NCBI RefSeq assembly: GCF_008929045.1
Contig: NZ_VFAH01000004.1
Coordinates: forward strand, 62,001-126,000
Reading direction: 5' to 3'
DNA length: 64,000 nucleotides
Origin: Noviherbaspirillum aerium
GTDB lineage: Bacteria > Pseudomonadota > Gammaproteobacteria > Burkholderiales > Burkholderiaceae_D
The translations under genes and the position numbers were made by a program. Below the pieces are notes generated by a model that was given only the letters and a program-made list of their open reading frames with translations, did no database searches and had not been told where the DNA came from. Shown here in pieces: positions 26,523 through 36,877 of the stretch (positions are counted from its first letter, which is position 1; each line of letters begins with the position of its first letter).

Positions 26523-27518
26523 ATGATGCGAGCATTCGACAAATCGATTTTGAATAATTCAAGCAGCTTTTACTTCGGGAAAATTCCCTCGCGCAGCGAT
26601 TTCGTAAAAAGCGCTTCTGGTACAAAAGTCATCAGCCTGATGGATCAGTGGATTGCCCATGGAATGGAAATGCTGATGGCAATACCCGACTGGAAGGTAT
26701 CATTCGATAATGCCGGCCCTTTCGATTTTCTGTTTCTCGGAATGAATCGAAAGCATGCAATCCAGGGAACTCTGGCACCGAGCCGCGACGCATCGTTCCG
26801 GCGTTTTCCATTGGTCGCAGCTACATCCTTCGAGCTTGCCGATCCTCTGCGATTTCTGCGGCTGGGTTCCTTGGCCCTGGACGCAACCTGCCAAAGCAGG
26901 CGCAATCTGATGCATCATGCGATAGAAGCCCTCGACATGCCAGATTCGCTCGACCTGCTTACTGCGCGCCTGCCAGAATCTGAATTTCAGATTCGGAATG
27001 CAGAATCACGTTGCGCGACTTATCTTGCGAAGCAATCCATTGCCAGTCTGAGCGCAATGCTGGATTCGGAGGGAAGTCATGTCTCGTTGCGCCAGATGAT
27101 CCTAACGCTGGGCAACTTGCTGAGTCCCTTGCGCGCCTCGTCCACAGAGCCGACACAAAAGGCACTCGCATTACCGCTCCCCCGCCAGGAAAATCAACGC
27201 ATCGACGTGACGACATTCTGGCTGCAGCTGATTTCCATTTCCCTGCGCGGAAGCTCCGCAGAGCTGAGTCTCTTTTCCGGCCGGCATCTCGGTTGTCCCC
27301 GTCTCATCATCGCTTTTACCGGAGTAACGCCCCTGATCTTTCAAGCGTTGTTCGATGAACACGCTGCGAAAGGATATCTGATCGATCTCGCGCAAACGGA
27401 TTGGAATGAGTATCACGATGCCGCATACCCATCGTTCGCTGCACTGTCCAGCCATCTCAAGCACCATGAGCTTTCCGCTCAACAGCTTGTTGCAAGTTAC
27501 CGCAATACCTTTGGATAG
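26523..27518 (+). CDS. tagF: TagF, type VI secretion-associated protein
   Basis: 331 residues. The N-terminal TagF domain (DUF2094) is recognisable by FYFGKIPSRSDFVKSA, the conserved MDQWIAHGMEML and DFLFLG segments, and FRRFPLVA. In other species TagF is a post-translational repressor of type VI assembly acting through Fha. The second half (about 150-331) is an unassigned extension, longer than single-domain TagF, which may be a fused regulatory part. Start ATG 26523 has GGAAGGGAAAAG upstream; the open frame extending into tssM is out of frame with it. Confidence 0.9.
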   Translation: MMRAFDKSILNNSSSFYFGKIPSRSDFVKSASGTKVISLMDQWIAHGMEMLMAIPDWKVSFDNAGPFDFLFLGMNRKHAIQGTLAPSRDASFRRFPLVAATSFELADPLRFLRLGSLALDATCQSRRNLMHHAIEALDMPDSLDLLTARLPESEFQIRNAESRCATYLAKQSIASLSAMLDSEGSHVSLRQMILTLGNLLSPLRASSTEPTQKALALPLPRQENQRIDVTTFWLQLISISLRGSSAELSLFSGRHLGCPRLIIAFTGVTPLIFQALFDEHAAKGYLIDLAQTDWNEYHDAAYPSFAALSSHLKHHELSAQQLVASYRNTFG

Positions 27519-27615
27519 CACGTCGGGATCTACCATCCCATGGCTCATGAAATGAAAATCACGATCCTTCAACAATGCTTAAAGTGCATAGGTCCTGACT
27601 GGCCCGGGCTATGCA

Positions 27616-27749
27616 TGATAATCGTCGCGAGCGATTCGAGGTTGAGTGGCGTTGATGAGCGGGAGCGCCCCCGGACGGACAGTACGCCGAGCATTACAGG
27701 CGCCGACCCGGACTCGGACCGAACTGCAGCTTATCAAATACAGCATGGA
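27616..27749. repeat. Nested palindromic intergenic element, degenerate copy B
   Basis: By eye it aligns with 20289-20404 in the same orientation: TGATAA-(5-6 bp)-GCGAGC, GTACGCCGAGCA, CAGGCGCC-n-ACCCGGA and GCAGCTTATC are shared in the same order. Palindromy is partly lost (GGTTG/CGACC and GATAA/TTATC remain). The remaining gap 27519-28107 shows no supported gene. Confidence 0.7.
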
Positions 27750-28107
27750 CGAGGGCAAGAGTATCTGCTCGCAGCACGAAGCCTGGTGAAGCGACGTGCC
27801 GAGACCGGCGCCCTTCGATCCATGGAAAAAATGGCAAAGCGCTCCCACACATTGCAGTGTCACCACCGCATTGTCCAGGCTAGTCAGTCTCGACAGGACG
27901 AAAGCGCCCTAGTTTTCCCGTCCTTAAATGCCGTGCCACGGAATCTGCAAGGCGTCGCCAAACGGTACCAACCGCCACGTTCATGATTCACACAAAATTC
28001 TTAAAGGTGCAATTGTGGCGTGACCGCCGTGTTCCTCCAGCGTCCGGCAGCCGCCCTCTTCATCGTTTCTTCTCACCCTCCGTAGCGAATTCCTTTTCCA
28101 CATTCAC

Positions 28108-28959
28108 ATGTTCCTGAATCGCCTTCCATCATCCGCCGTCGCATCAACTGCACGAATTGCACCAACTGCAGCTATTGCACCAATTGCTGCCACGTTCCTT
28201 ATTCTTGGCATGGCATTGCCACGACCGATACAGGCGGATACCGGCACGGCTCAAAAGGTCCAATCCTCAAACCGAATTGTTGTCTCGGGCGCGGTCCCGG
28301 ATGACGCAACCAGGCAACGAGTGCTGGCAAGCATACAACGTGTATATGGCGAAAACATGGTCGTCGATCAGATCAGTGTGGAGAAGGTACAGGCACCGAT
28401 GGACTGGCTGCCAAACCTGGAGGCGATGATCACACCACAACTCAAATCGGTTTCGAAAGGCACGCTCGCAATTGAAGGCACAGACGTATCCATACGCGGC
28501 GAAGTCGGTAATGAACCGACACGCCGGAGCATAGAAAACAGCCTTGCAGGAGCAATGAAGTCCGGATACACACTGAAAAACGGACTCCGAGTATCCGCGT
28601 CGAGCCAAGTGCTGCTTGATCAGACCCTGGGCGGCCGGGTCATCGAATTCGAGAACGGCAGTGCTCTGCTCACCGCTTCCGGAACGCGGATACTTGACGA
28701 AATGTTGGATACGATCAAAAAAATGGCTGGGGTGAAAATAGAAGTGATTGGCCACACGGATAGTATCGGCAATCCAGCTTCAAATCTTGCCTTGTCCCGG
28801 GCGCGTGCTGACTCGGTGAAAACCTACCTCGTCACGAAGGGCTTTCCTCCGGAATTGATTGGTACGAGCGGCATGGGAGCAAACCAGCCTGTAGCAAGCA
28901 ATACCAGCGAAGACGGACGTAAGCGAAACCGAAGAATAGAATTCCGCGCTGCACAATAA
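28108..28959 (+). CDS. OmpA-domain peptidoglycan-binding protein of the T6SS locus
   Basis: 283 residues: a signal peptide (about 1-42, with an Ala/Ile/Pro repeat in its core), a central region of two BON-like folds (about 55-180) and a C-terminal OmpA domain with HTDSIGNPASNLALSRARAD and NRRIEFRA. OmpA domains bind diaminopimelate in peptidoglycan. TssL here has no OmpA extension, so this separate protein may anchor the complex to the wall in the manner of TagL; that is inference. It is the last gene of the tssM unit. Confidence 0.88.
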   Translation: MFLNRLPSSAVASTARIAPTAAIAPIAATFLILGMALPRPIQADTGTAQKVQSSNRIVVSGAVPDDATRQRVLASIQRVYGENMVVDQISVEKVQAPMDWLPNLEAMITPQLKSVSKGTLAIEGTDVSIRGEVGNEPTRRSIENSLAGAMKSGYTLKNGLRVSASSQVLLDQTLGGRVIEFENGSALLTASGTRILDEMLDTIKKMAGVKIEVIGHTDSIGNPASNLALSRARADSVKTYLVTKGFPPELIGTSGMGANQPVASNTSEDGRKRNRRIEFRAAQ

Positions 28960-29066
28960 AGGGAAAGACAGAAAATCCTGATGAACTGCTTCGCCGTCAC
29001 CAGGATTACAAGCAGTCATACGCCGCCGTCCATATCCAGGCATAGGCGTTCCATAACACCACGATA

Positions 29067-29090
29067 CCTGAATACTTGAGAGTATTCGGG
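29067..29090. terminator. Hairpin between convergent ompA-like gene and tssA
   Basis: CCTGAATACT pairs with AGTATTCGGG (one T-G wobble) around TGAG. It lies between two converging operons, 108 bp after the plus-strand stop and 79 bp after the minus-strand stop, so it may end both. There is no clear T-tract. Confidence 0.5.
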
Positions 29091-29168
29091 ATAATAGCCC
29101 AGCCAGCGGAATGCGCCGCGACGGCGTTCTGTCGTTATCGGCCCCTGGTTTTGGCGGCGATGCCAGGT

Positions 29169-30305
29169 TTATGCGCCGGTCGAGTTTCTGTCATCTTCTG
29201 CACCAAGCATTTCTTCCAGGTGGGATAGCACGCCTTGATCCTTCACCACGCTTCTCAGCCATAGATGCAACGGCATTGCCGACCAATGCAAGGCTTTCTC
29301 CGCCAGATAGGCAACGGGAGAATGAGGTTCAGCGTTCCTGAAATAGGCGGCAACCTGCCGAAGCGCTTCGACCGCCTCGTTACGGCTGCCAATCCGGCCT
29401 GAAGCCAAACCGTCCCGGACCGGCGGCAAAACATCAGGAACACTGCGGGCCACGCCTGCCGACTTGTCGTTTGTATTCAGACTAGCCGTGTGGCCATGCT
29501 CGAGACTCATCTCTTCATCATCATATGTCTTGCCCAACCCCAGACTTTTGCCAATAGCATGAATGCGTGCCTGCACCGCATCGACACTTTCCGCCAATGA
29601 CTTGATTGACGGCGCTGCGTCGCCAAGGATTTCGCCAAGATGGCCGGCAAACGCCTGCACCAGTTTCTCGCAATGGTCAATGATTTCCATCTGCTCAGAA
29701 AAATACCGATGCTCAGTGGCGGAAACGGCATTGGCAAACCTTTCCAAGGTCACGCGTTCCTGCAGGTCAGGTACGGAATCGGGATGGCGTTGCAATTGCA
29801 GTTGCAGATTGACCGCGTTTTCGTAATCCATCAGGCTGAATCTGCCCGTTCCGCCGTCAGTCAAAGGCACACAGCGGATCAGGTACGCCGCGCGCTGGAT
29901 AAACCAGGATGTTGTCCCGACGCGCCGCTCATCGTCGCCGTCTTCACCGCGAGGATGGATATGCGCGCCGAACTTTTCAAGGAGACCGATGTTTATTTCC
30001 AAACCGCGCCGCAGTCCGGCGAAGCCCTCGGTCTTGATCAGCCCCTCCGTCAGCCAGGCTGCGACACGCATGTCCTTGGTTTTCGCTCCGAGCAGAGCCT
30101 GGCATTCGGTAACGACAGCCTTCCAGTCGGCCTGCTTCAATGCGGATTCCCATTCGCCGTAATCAAGCGTCGGATCGTCTTCGCGACGCGCTTCGTGAAT
30201 ACGATCAAATTCCGGGGAAAATGAAAAGTCTTCGCCGCATGGCTTTTCATCGGAAACAGGCGACATCAACTCGATCACCGATGCGTCCATCAAAGATTCG
30301 TCCAT
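29169..30305 (-). CDS. tssA: TssA/ImpA, type VI baseplate and sheath-assembly protein
   Basis: 378 residues. The ImpA N-terminal domain starts at the usual place (IELMSPVSDEKPCGEDFSFSP) and includes DWKAVVTECQALLGAKTKDMRVAAWL. A linker and a C-terminal helical domain follow (SPVAYLAEKALHW, LEEMLG). TssA primes polymerisation of the Hcp tube and TssBC sheath. ATG 30305 overlaps the clpV stop by one base; a GTG one codon earlier is an alternative. It is the last gene of the long minus-strand T6SS unit. Confidence 0.93.
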   Translation of the reverse strand: MDESLMDASVIELMSPVSDEKPCGEDFSFSPEFDRIHEARREDDPTLDYGEWESALKQADWKAVVTECQALLGAKTKDMRVAAWLTEGLIKTEGFAGLRRGLEINIGLLEKFGAHIHPRGEDGDDERRVGTTSWFIQRAAYLIRCVPLTDGGTGRFSLMDYENAVNLQLQLQRHPDSVPDLQERVTLERFANAVSATEHRYFSEQMEIIDHCEKLVQAFAGHLGEILGDAAPSIKSLAESVDAVQARIHAIGKSLGLGKTYDDEEMSLEHGHTASLNTNDKSAGVARSVPDVLPPVRDGLASGRIGSRNEAVEALRQVAAYFRNAEPHSPVAYLAEKALHWSAMPLHLWLRSVVKDQGVLSHLEEMLGAEDDRNSTGA

Positions 30306-33085
30306 CACGCCAACCTGTATGTGAATTTCCCGGACTTGGCAACGCCTACGCGAATCGACTTTATTGCCGTCCCTTCCGCCATTGCCTTCAGCAACATACC
30401 GGCGATATCAGGCAGGAGCGTTCCGTTGAGGATGTTGTCTATATTTCGAGCACCGGAATCCACCTCGACACAACGGGCAAGAATTGCTTCGACAAATTCC
30501 TTTCCAAAGGAAAGTGAAAGCTTATGATTCCTCGTCAGGCGTTCACTAATGCGACTCAGCTTCAGCTTGATGACAGTTGAAAGCACTTCATCAGACAACG
30601 GATAGAAGGGCACTATCCTCATCCGCCCGAGAAAGGCCGCCTTGAAATTCTTGTAAAGACTCGGACGCAGCTGCTCCTCCAGTTCATCCTGCGATGGCAA
30701 CTCCTCTGCAGGCTTGTTAAGACATGCCTGCATGATAGCTTGGCTGCCAACATTGGAGGTCAGGATGATAATGGTGTTCTTGAAGTCGATTTCCCGGCCT
30801 TCCGCATCCTCCATGACGCCCTTGTCGAATACCTGAAAAAACAGCTCCAGGACATCGGGATGCGCCTTCTCAATCTCATCAAGCAACACCACACTATGCG
30901 GTTTGCGCCGAACCGCTTCCGTCAGTACACCGCCCTCACCGAATCCGACATATCCTGGAGGTGAGCCCTTCAGCCCGGATACGCTATGTGCCTCCTGATA
31001 TTCGGACATGTTGATCGTGATCAGATTTCGCTCGCCGCCATACAGAATATCCGCCAGTGCAAGCGCCGTCTCCGTTTTGCCGACACCCGACGGTCCCACG
31101 AACAGAAATACCCCCTTGGGCTTGCCAGGGTCTTCAATGTTGGCGCGTGCAGTCTTGATCCGTCGCGCTATCTGCTCGAGCGCGTGCGTCTGCCCAATGA
31201 CCCTTGCTTCAAGCAAATCACGAACATTCAGTACCGTGGCTATCTCATCCTTGAGCATCTTTCCTACCGGAATTCCGGTCCAGGAGGATATGACATCGGC
31301 AATCATTTGCGCATCGACACAAAACGGCACGATCAGTGTTTCGTCCTGCCCCCCTTTCAGTTCCACCAGCACCTTCGAATATTCGGCGAGAATCTCCTTG
31401 CGATGTCCGTTGCGCGCAACTTCGCCTCGCGTCGGCGCTGAGTCAAGCGAATAGATATTTGTCGACAAAGCCGCTTCATCGCTACGGGAAGGAGCGAACG
31501 CATTGATATCCGAGTTGGAAACACACCCGTTCTCCCTACCGATGGTTGAATCTTCCAGCCTTTCGCGCAAGCCGGTAAGCCTTGCAACCAATTCTTTTTC
31601 GCGAGCCCAGCGGCGCTCAAGCTCAGCCAGCCTTTCCCTCTCACGCTCGCGCCCTGCATGCAGAAATTCGAGCCTGTCCGGCTCCGGCGCCTCGATGGCT
31701 GCTTCCCGCTCCACCATGGATATTTCTTCCTCCATTGCTGCAATTCGGCTGCGCGCCTCAATGAGCGCAGCCGGTGCCGCGTCTCGCGCCAGCGCAACCT
31801 TGGCGCAAGCCGTGTCAAGCACGCTGATGGCTTTATCCGGCAGCTGACGCCCCGTTATATATCTTGACGACAGGCGCACCGCCTGTGTGATGGCATCATC
31901 AAGTATGCGGACCTTGAAATGGTCTTCCATCCGCAAGGAAAGCCCTCTGAGCATTGCACATGCTACCGGCTCCGACGGCTCCTCGACCTTGATCGCTTGA
32001 AAACGCCTTGCAAGCGCGGAGTCTTTCTCGAAATATTTCTTGTACTCGCTCCATGTCGTCGCTGCGATAGTACGCAGTTCGCCCCGAGCAAGCGCAGGCT
32101 TCAACAGATTGGCCGCATCATTCTGACCGGCCTGGCCACCTGCACCGATCAAGGTGTGCGCTTCATCAATGAATAGAATAATCGGATGGGGACTTCCCTT
32201 GACTTCGTCGATCACGCCGCGCAAGCGGTTCTCGAATTCTCCCTTCACACTGGCGCCTGCCTGAAGCAGGCCGAGATCGAGGACGTGCAGCTCGACATCC
32301 TGCAGCACGGTTGGAACATCACCGTCCGCCAGCCGCAGGGCAAGCCCTTCGACCACTGCCGTCTTTCCCACCCCTGCCTCGCCGGTCAGGATGGGATTGT
32401 TCTGCCGCCGCCGCATCAGGATGTCGATCATCAGACCGATCTCCTTCTCGCGTCCGATCACGGGATCGATCCTTCCGTCCCTTGCCCGCTGGGTCAGATT
32501 GTCGGTGTACTTGTCAAGCGAAGGCGTGCCCCGCTTTCGCGTGCCGGCGCTGTCCGTGTCGTGCACCGACGTGCCAGCAGACAGGGAAGTCGCCGGACTA
32601 GTTGAAAGTGATTCGGGAAAATCGCGAACAATGTCATCAAGCTTATGCTTGAGCTCATCCAATGGAAAAGTTGAGAAATGCCGGCTGGAGCGGATGGCAT
32701 ATTGCGCCACGCCAGGCTCGGTCAATAAAGCAAGCAACAGGTGGGCACTGCGGATGGCGGTACAGTGAGAATCGATCGATGCAATCAGCCAGGCGTGTTC
32801 GAACAGCGTTGACACGCGCGTGGAAAACACCGGCGTCCGTCCATTTCCCGTGCGAAATCCCTCGATCTCGTGATCAAGATCGTCTTCGAGCGCCGCAGAA
32901 TTAATACCATAGTGCCGCACCAGATAATGAAAATCACTCTCCTGCTTGCCAAGCAAGGCAATGAAGAGATGTTCGAGATCCACTTCATATTGCCCTCGTG
33001 CGACGCAGAGATTTACGGCCTCGGCTGCAGCATTTTTGCAGAGCGGGTTGAGTTTGCCGATCAGGACTTTCAGGTTAGCTGTCAT
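30305..33085 (-). CDS. clpV: ClpV/TssH, AAA+ ATPase of type VI sheath recycling
   Basis: 926 residues. The Clp N-domain (about 1-150) starts with [18 protein letters not shown]. Two AAA+ modules follow, with Walker [13 protein letters not shown] (about 240) and [12 protein letters not shown] (about 640), and a middle coiled-coil region between them. The hexamer disassembles contracted TssB/TssC sheath after firing. It lies between tssG (54-bp gap) and tssA (1-bp overlap). Length and domain order are normal. Confidence 0.96.
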   Translation of the reverse strand: MTANLKVLIGKLNPLCKNAAAEAVNLCVARGQYEVDLEHLFIALLGKQESDFHYLVRHYGINSAALEDDLDHEIEGFRTGNGRTPVFSTRVSTLFEHAWLIASIDSHCTAIRSAHLLLALLTEPGVAQYAIRSSRHFSTFPLDELKHKLDDIVRDFPESLSTSPATSLSAGTSVHDTDSAGTRKRGTPSLDKYTDNLTQRARDGRIDPVIGREKEIGLMIDILMRRRQNNPILTGEAGVGKTAVVEGLALRLADGDVPTVLQDVELHVLDLGLLQAGASVKGEFENRLRGVIDEVKGSPHPIILFIDEAHTLIGAGGQAGQNDAANLLKPALARGELRTIAATTWSEYKKYFEKDSALARRFQAIKVEEPSEPVACAMLRGLSLRMEDHFKVRILDDAITQAVRLSSRYITGRQLPDKAISVLDTACAKVALARDAAPAALIEARSRIAAMEEEISMVEREAAIEAPEPDRLEFLHAGRERERERLAELERRWAREKELVARLTGLRERLEDSTIGRENGCVSNSDINAFAPSRSDEAALSTNIYSLDSAPTRGEVARNGHRKEILAEYSKVLVELKGGQDETLIVPFCVDAQMIADVISSWTGIPVGKMLKDEIATVLNVRDLLEARVIGQTHALEQIARRIKTARANIEDPGKPKGVFLFVGPSGVGKTETALALADILYGGERNLITINMSEYQEAHSVSGLKGSPPGYVGFGEGGVLTEAVRRKPHSVVLLDEIEKAHPDVLELFFQVFDKGVMEDAEGREIDFKNTIIILTSNVGSQAIMQACLNKPAEELPSQDELEEQLRPSLYKNFKAAFLGRMRIVPFYPLSDEVLSTVIKLKLSRISERLTRNHKLSLSFGKEFVEAILARCVEVDSGARNIDNILNGTLLPDIAGMLLKAMAEGTAIKSIRVGVAKSGKFTYRLA

Positions 33086-33139
33086 GAATTTGTATACAGG
33101 TTAATACCGATGGTGGGCGTCATTGTGTGAGCCGTTTGT

Positions 33140-34324
33140 TTACTCAATGCCTTGTTCCGTATTCAGGAGATAGGACGCGTCATCTGGATCCGACGCCCTG
33201 CCTCGGGCTTGCATCCAGCTTACCCATCCGAGCAGCACTTGCCCGCCCTCCTTCTGCAATCGGGGACTCGATATGTCACGTTTGTCCAGGATCAGACGCA
33301 CTTCACAGTCGTATGCAAGGCCTTGCATGAGCCGAAAGAGCCGTGCAAGATTACGGTGGCCCTGCGCACCGGGCAACATGTCCAGAAAGCTCGCCTTCCG
33401 CATCGGCCCTAGAGTAAGACGAATTCTCGACTGCCGGTCCCAGACGCGACCGCCGCAAAACGCGCTTTGCCCCAGGCTTGCGTGGCGGATGCCGAGACTG
33501 GTTCGCTCCTCTTTCGGCAATTCCATCCACTGTCCGATAAACTCCGCAATCTTTGCCGGCACCCGGAAATAATCTGCAACCACTCGGGCAAACCAATGCG
33601 CTGATCGCGGGCGTTCCCGTATCGCCGCCACGTAATAAGCCAGTGTTTCGTCTGCGATGCCTTCTCCGTCATTTGCAATCCTGTCCCTCGTTGCGGCGAA
33701 ACCCAAGCCGCCGAGACTCAACACAAGAGGAACGAAGCGATTCCTTCTATCCGCTTCATATTGCAAATGCAGGCGGTATTTCATCCAGCTTTGATAGAAC
33801 AGCGAGACAGCGCGACTGGTGAAAATATCCATGAAAGCACGCGTCGTCGTATCACGTTGGAACAGGACTCTGTCTGCAACATGCTGGGTGTAATGGCGCG
33901 GCAAAACACCGGAAGGTCCGACGAGGCCCATGAATGCAGGCGTCAGGGTAGCCTTGTAAAATCCTCCGGTCTTGTTCGGGGCTTGCCGGGAGAGCATGAC
34001 GTGACGACCGCCAGACCGGAGTTCCCCTTGCAACGTCGATATGCCTTCGTCTGTCATATCTGCCAATTGAAGCGGCTCGGCCGCCTCCTTGCCTTCGCTT
34101 GACCATTCAAGCTGGAGTGACTCAATCTCGCTTGGCGGAAAGCCAAGTGAAATCGAATTGCGGAAGCGGATCGCCTGTTCCAGTATCGAACTGTCACCTT
34201 GTTGCGTATGACGCCGCTGGTAGGACAGCAGCAGACGAATTGCCTGGAAAAACTCGAAGCGGTAAGGCTCCTTTTCCAGCTGTTCTATCAAACTGGCGCC
34301 AGATCGCCACATCGTGGAGGACAT
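33140..34324 (-). CDS. tssG: TssG/ImpH, type VI baseplate protein
   Basis: 394 residues. TssG hallmarks include YRFEFFQAIRLLLSY near the N-terminus, SLGFPPSEIESL, the GLVGPSGVLPRHYT motif and ARLFRLMQGLAYDCEV near the end. With TssF, TssE and TssK it forms the baseplate wedge. ATG 34324 is preceded by AAAGGAG at suitable spacing and overlaps tssF by 37 bp, so translation is probably coupled. Confidence 0.95.
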   Translation of the reverse strand: MSSTMWRSGASLIEQLEKEPYRFEFFQAIRLLLSYQRRHTQQGDSSILEQAIRFRNSISLGFPPSEIESLQLEWSSEGKEAAEPLQLADMTDEGISTLQGELRSGGRHVMLSRQAPNKTGGFYKATLTPAFMGLVGPSGVLPRHYTQHVADRVLFQRDTTTRAFMDIFTSRAVSLFYQSWMKYRLHLQYEADRRNRFVPLVLSLGGLGFAATRDRIANDGEGIADETLAYYVAAIRERPRSAHWFARVVADYFRVPAKIAEFIGQWMELPKEERTSLGIRHASLGQSAFCGGRVWDRQSRIRLTLGPMRKASFLDMLPGAQGHRNLARLFRLMQGLAYDCEVRLILDKRDISSPRLQKEGGQVLLGWVSWMQARGRASDPDDASYLLNTEQGIE

Positions 34325-36120
34325 TTGATAAGCTCCTTTCCAGTTTGCCTGGAGATAATCGTCAATCTGGTAAAGCTGTTCGTATGTATGTAGAGTCCGA
34401 AGAAGCGGTCCAGAATCTGCGCAAACATGAACAGGCCGATGCCCGCATAATGTGTTTCATCCACGGTCAGGCGTATCTCGATACCGCGCACCATGACGGG
34501 AAAGGGGTTTCCTGGAAGTCGCGTGACCGCGCCGCGGTGAACGATGCCGACCAGTCCATCGATTTGATGGCGATTGATGGCTGAGCCTGACACGTCATAA
34601 AGCACCAGAATTTCCTTGAGCGCATCCAAACCCTTGCCGTCCAGCGAAAAATGATTCAGGCTCAGTTGCGAGATGAACCTCCATTGCGCCCCACGCCCTT
34701 TCTGGAAACAATAGCTTGGTGTCGGCCGTCGCAACAGGCGGACCAGCTTGACAGGCAAGTCGCCCTCGGCGAACAAATCGCCGTCCATCAGACCGAACGG
34801 CAATTGCGACGGCAAATCCCGATTGCTGCACGACACATCAATGCTGAGAGTGCTGTGTCCGATGCGGTCCGGCTCCAGATCGGAGTCGACCAGCGTGATT
34901 TCCATGAAGTCGCTGCGATTCGCCGGGTAGCTGGCATGCCAGTATCGAGCCGGGCCATCATGTGCCTCGCCATGACGGATGGAATAAAATGGCCTGAAGT
35001 CTTCCGCCTTGTCGCTCCTGCTGTCGCCGTGCAGTCGGCACACGCGGCGCAGCTCGAACACTTCATAGGCGTCGGGATGCCGGTTATCGATAATGACCGG
35101 ATACGTCGTGGTGGTCTCGGTGACCCTTATCGGTTCCGCATTGCGTGAAAACAGGTTGACGACCGGTGTGCAAGCCAAAAGGAAATTCTCCTTGCCCAGC
35201 CGGTCGAGCAGATGCGCTTGTGCATCCTGACCTATGCCTTTCGCGAGACCGAACCGGATGTCGATCTGACGCTTGCCGGCAGGCAGGCGAGCGATAGCGC
35301 GTCGCAGATCGATATCGATAAAGTTGAACTTCTCCGGGAAGGCAAAATACTCCAGCAGCAGCTGATACGCGCGATGAAACCGGACGTCGTCGTCGAGAAG
35401 CGCTTCATGCTCCTGAAATCCTACTGGCTGGAGAGCGCTTGCAGGAAGCTCTGCTATTGCCGAGCTATCCGGATCCGACACCCAGATGCCTTTCAAGTGC
35501 CCGAACAAGGCTATTCGGACGGCCGCTACAACACCCGGTTCGCCATTCAGAAACAGTCTGAGCGGCTTACCACACAAAGATTGAAGATCGGGACTATCAG
35601 GCTGGCCCTCCAGCCGTATCCTGATGGCGGCAACCGATGAGGCAGCCACGTCGGCACTTAAGCCGGTTCCATCGACTACCTGTTCAAATTCGACTCGCGC
35701 GATATGGACTGGTAGCAGATCGACTTCGTAGGCTGTTCGAAAACGGCAGCTTACTCCCTTCACCGGACGGGTATGCAACTGGGTATGCCTGGGAATCGAC
35801 AGCGGTGCAGCAGTTCGATCCGCGCCCGCGCCTGCATCGAAATGCGCGATGGAAACCGAGGGAAACGGACGCAGAAACTGAGGAAACGCGACCTGCAGCA
35901 ATGCCTCTGTAAACTCGGGATACTCGTCATCCAGCTTGCGGTGTATTCTGCCCGCCAGAAGTGCGAAGGACTGGATCATCCTTTCGATATGAGGATCGTC
36001 ACAAGTCTCTCCCGAAAGCAGCAGGCGCCCCGCGACTTTGGGATAGCGCTCAGCAAATTCCCGCGACGTGCGTCGAAGAAAGGTGAGCTCGCGTTCGTAA
36101 TAAGGGAGTAATTCTTCCAT
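34288..36120 (-). CDS. tssF: TssF/ImpG, type VI baseplate protein
   Basis: 610 residues, standard for TssF. It starts MEELLPYYERELTFLRR, with FAERYPKVAGRL, then the conserved PHIERMIQSFALLAGRIHRKLDD and FPQFLRPFPS segments. It ends with the PGNPFPVMVRGIEIRLTVDE region. TssF is the wedge scaffold joining TssG and the sheath base. It is 3 bp after tssE and overlaps tssG. Confidence 0.96.
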   Translation of the reverse strand: MEELLPYYERELTFLRRTSREFAERYPKVAGRLLLSGETCDDPHIERMIQSFALLAGRIHRKLDDEYPEFTEALLQVAFPQFLRPFPSVSIAHFDAGAGADRTAAPLSIPRHTQLHTRPVKGVSCRFRTAYEVDLLPVHIARVEFEQVVDGTGLSADVAASSVAAIRIRLEGQPDSPDLQSLCGKPLRLFLNGEPGVVAAVRIALFGHLKGIWVSDPDSSAIAELPASALQPVGFQEHEALLDDDVRFHRAYQLLLEYFAFPEKFNFIDIDLRRAIARLPAGKRQIDIRFGLAKGIGQDAQAHLLDRLGKENFLLACTPVVNLFSRNAEPIRVTETTTTYPVIIDNRHPDAYEVFELRRVCRLHGDSRSDKAEDFRPFYSIRHGEAHDGPARYWHASYPANRSDFMEITLVDSDLEPDRIGHSTLSIDVSCSNRDLPSQLPFGLMDGDLFAEGDLPVKLVRLLRRPTPSYCFQKGRGAQWRFISQLSLNHFSLDGKGLDALKEILVLYDVSGSAINRHQIDGLVGIVHRGAVTRLPGNPFPVMVRGIEIRLTVDETHYAGIGLFMFAQILDRFFGLYIHTNSFTRLTIISRQTGKELIKCPPRCGDLAPV

Positions 36121-36123
36121 GGT

Positions 36124-36633
36124 CTACCGGGTCACGGAACGGTTCGTTCTGGTGACGGAATAATTCGATGTCGCAGGATGCAACAAGGCGTCAAAGTGCA
36201 CTGGCTCCATTGATGGATGTACCACCAGCAGCGCGTGGATCGTGAAGCGCAGACGGTTGGTCGTGTGATTTTCGACATCCAACGCAATTTGGATTTGCTT
36301 CAATCGGCGTTCATGGATCGCAATGGTGCGCTCAAGAGATCGGCAGATATGATTGCGATCCGCCGGATTGGCCAGACTGCGCCCGACGAAATCGCCCATC
36401 CCGTAACTGCAGATCGACTTCAGCGATTCCGGATACCACTTGAACAGTTGCTCGTTCATTGCACATCGGCTATTGAGCAGGGCTTCCAGGTCGCGTGCGA
36501 CGGAATCCTTGATCTCCTCGGCGGTTATCTGGCGCAAGGTATCCGACTCGCTTCTTGAACGAGGAGCATTGTCGGACAGCCGGTCAAGCAGGGTTGGGCG
36601 ATACTTCGCCTTAGAGCCAAACAACTTGTTCAT
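36124..36633 (-). CDS. tssE: TssE, gp25-like type VI baseplate protein
   Basis: 169 residues with a gp25/lysozyme-like core. PTLLDRLSD at the N-terminus and EEIKDSVARDLEALLNSRC, then SICSYGMGDFVG and RLKQIQIALD, are typical of TssE. It starts sheath assembly on the baseplate. The gap of 244 bp to hcp contains an inverted repeat (GAGGGC/GCCCTC near 36657-36690) that might separate hcp and tssE expression. Confidence 0.92.
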   Translation of the reverse strand: MNKLFGSKAKYRPTLLDRLSDNAPRSRSESDTLRQITAEEIKDSVARDLEALLNSRCAMNEQLFKWYPESLKSICSYGMGDFVGRSLANPADRNHICRSLERTIAIHERRLKQIQIALDVENHTTNRLRFTIHALLVVHPSMEPVHFDALLHPATSNYSVTRTNRSVTR

Positions 36634-36877
36634 GGTATTCCACTCGAATTCCTTGGAGGGCGTCTGCCCGAAGCAGCGAGGATGCCCTCACTGAACATCG
36701 TTTCAACGCCATAGATCATGGAATGCACCTGCAAGAACCAGCGGCATACAGCGTCACAGAGGATAGGTTTTTCATATAAGACCGGGAATCAATGCCGACC
36801 GACGCCTGTTGCAACAATCCGATCGCGCGATCTGCTCGTACGGCCGGCATGCATTCCCTGACTCGAAAAAACAGGGA

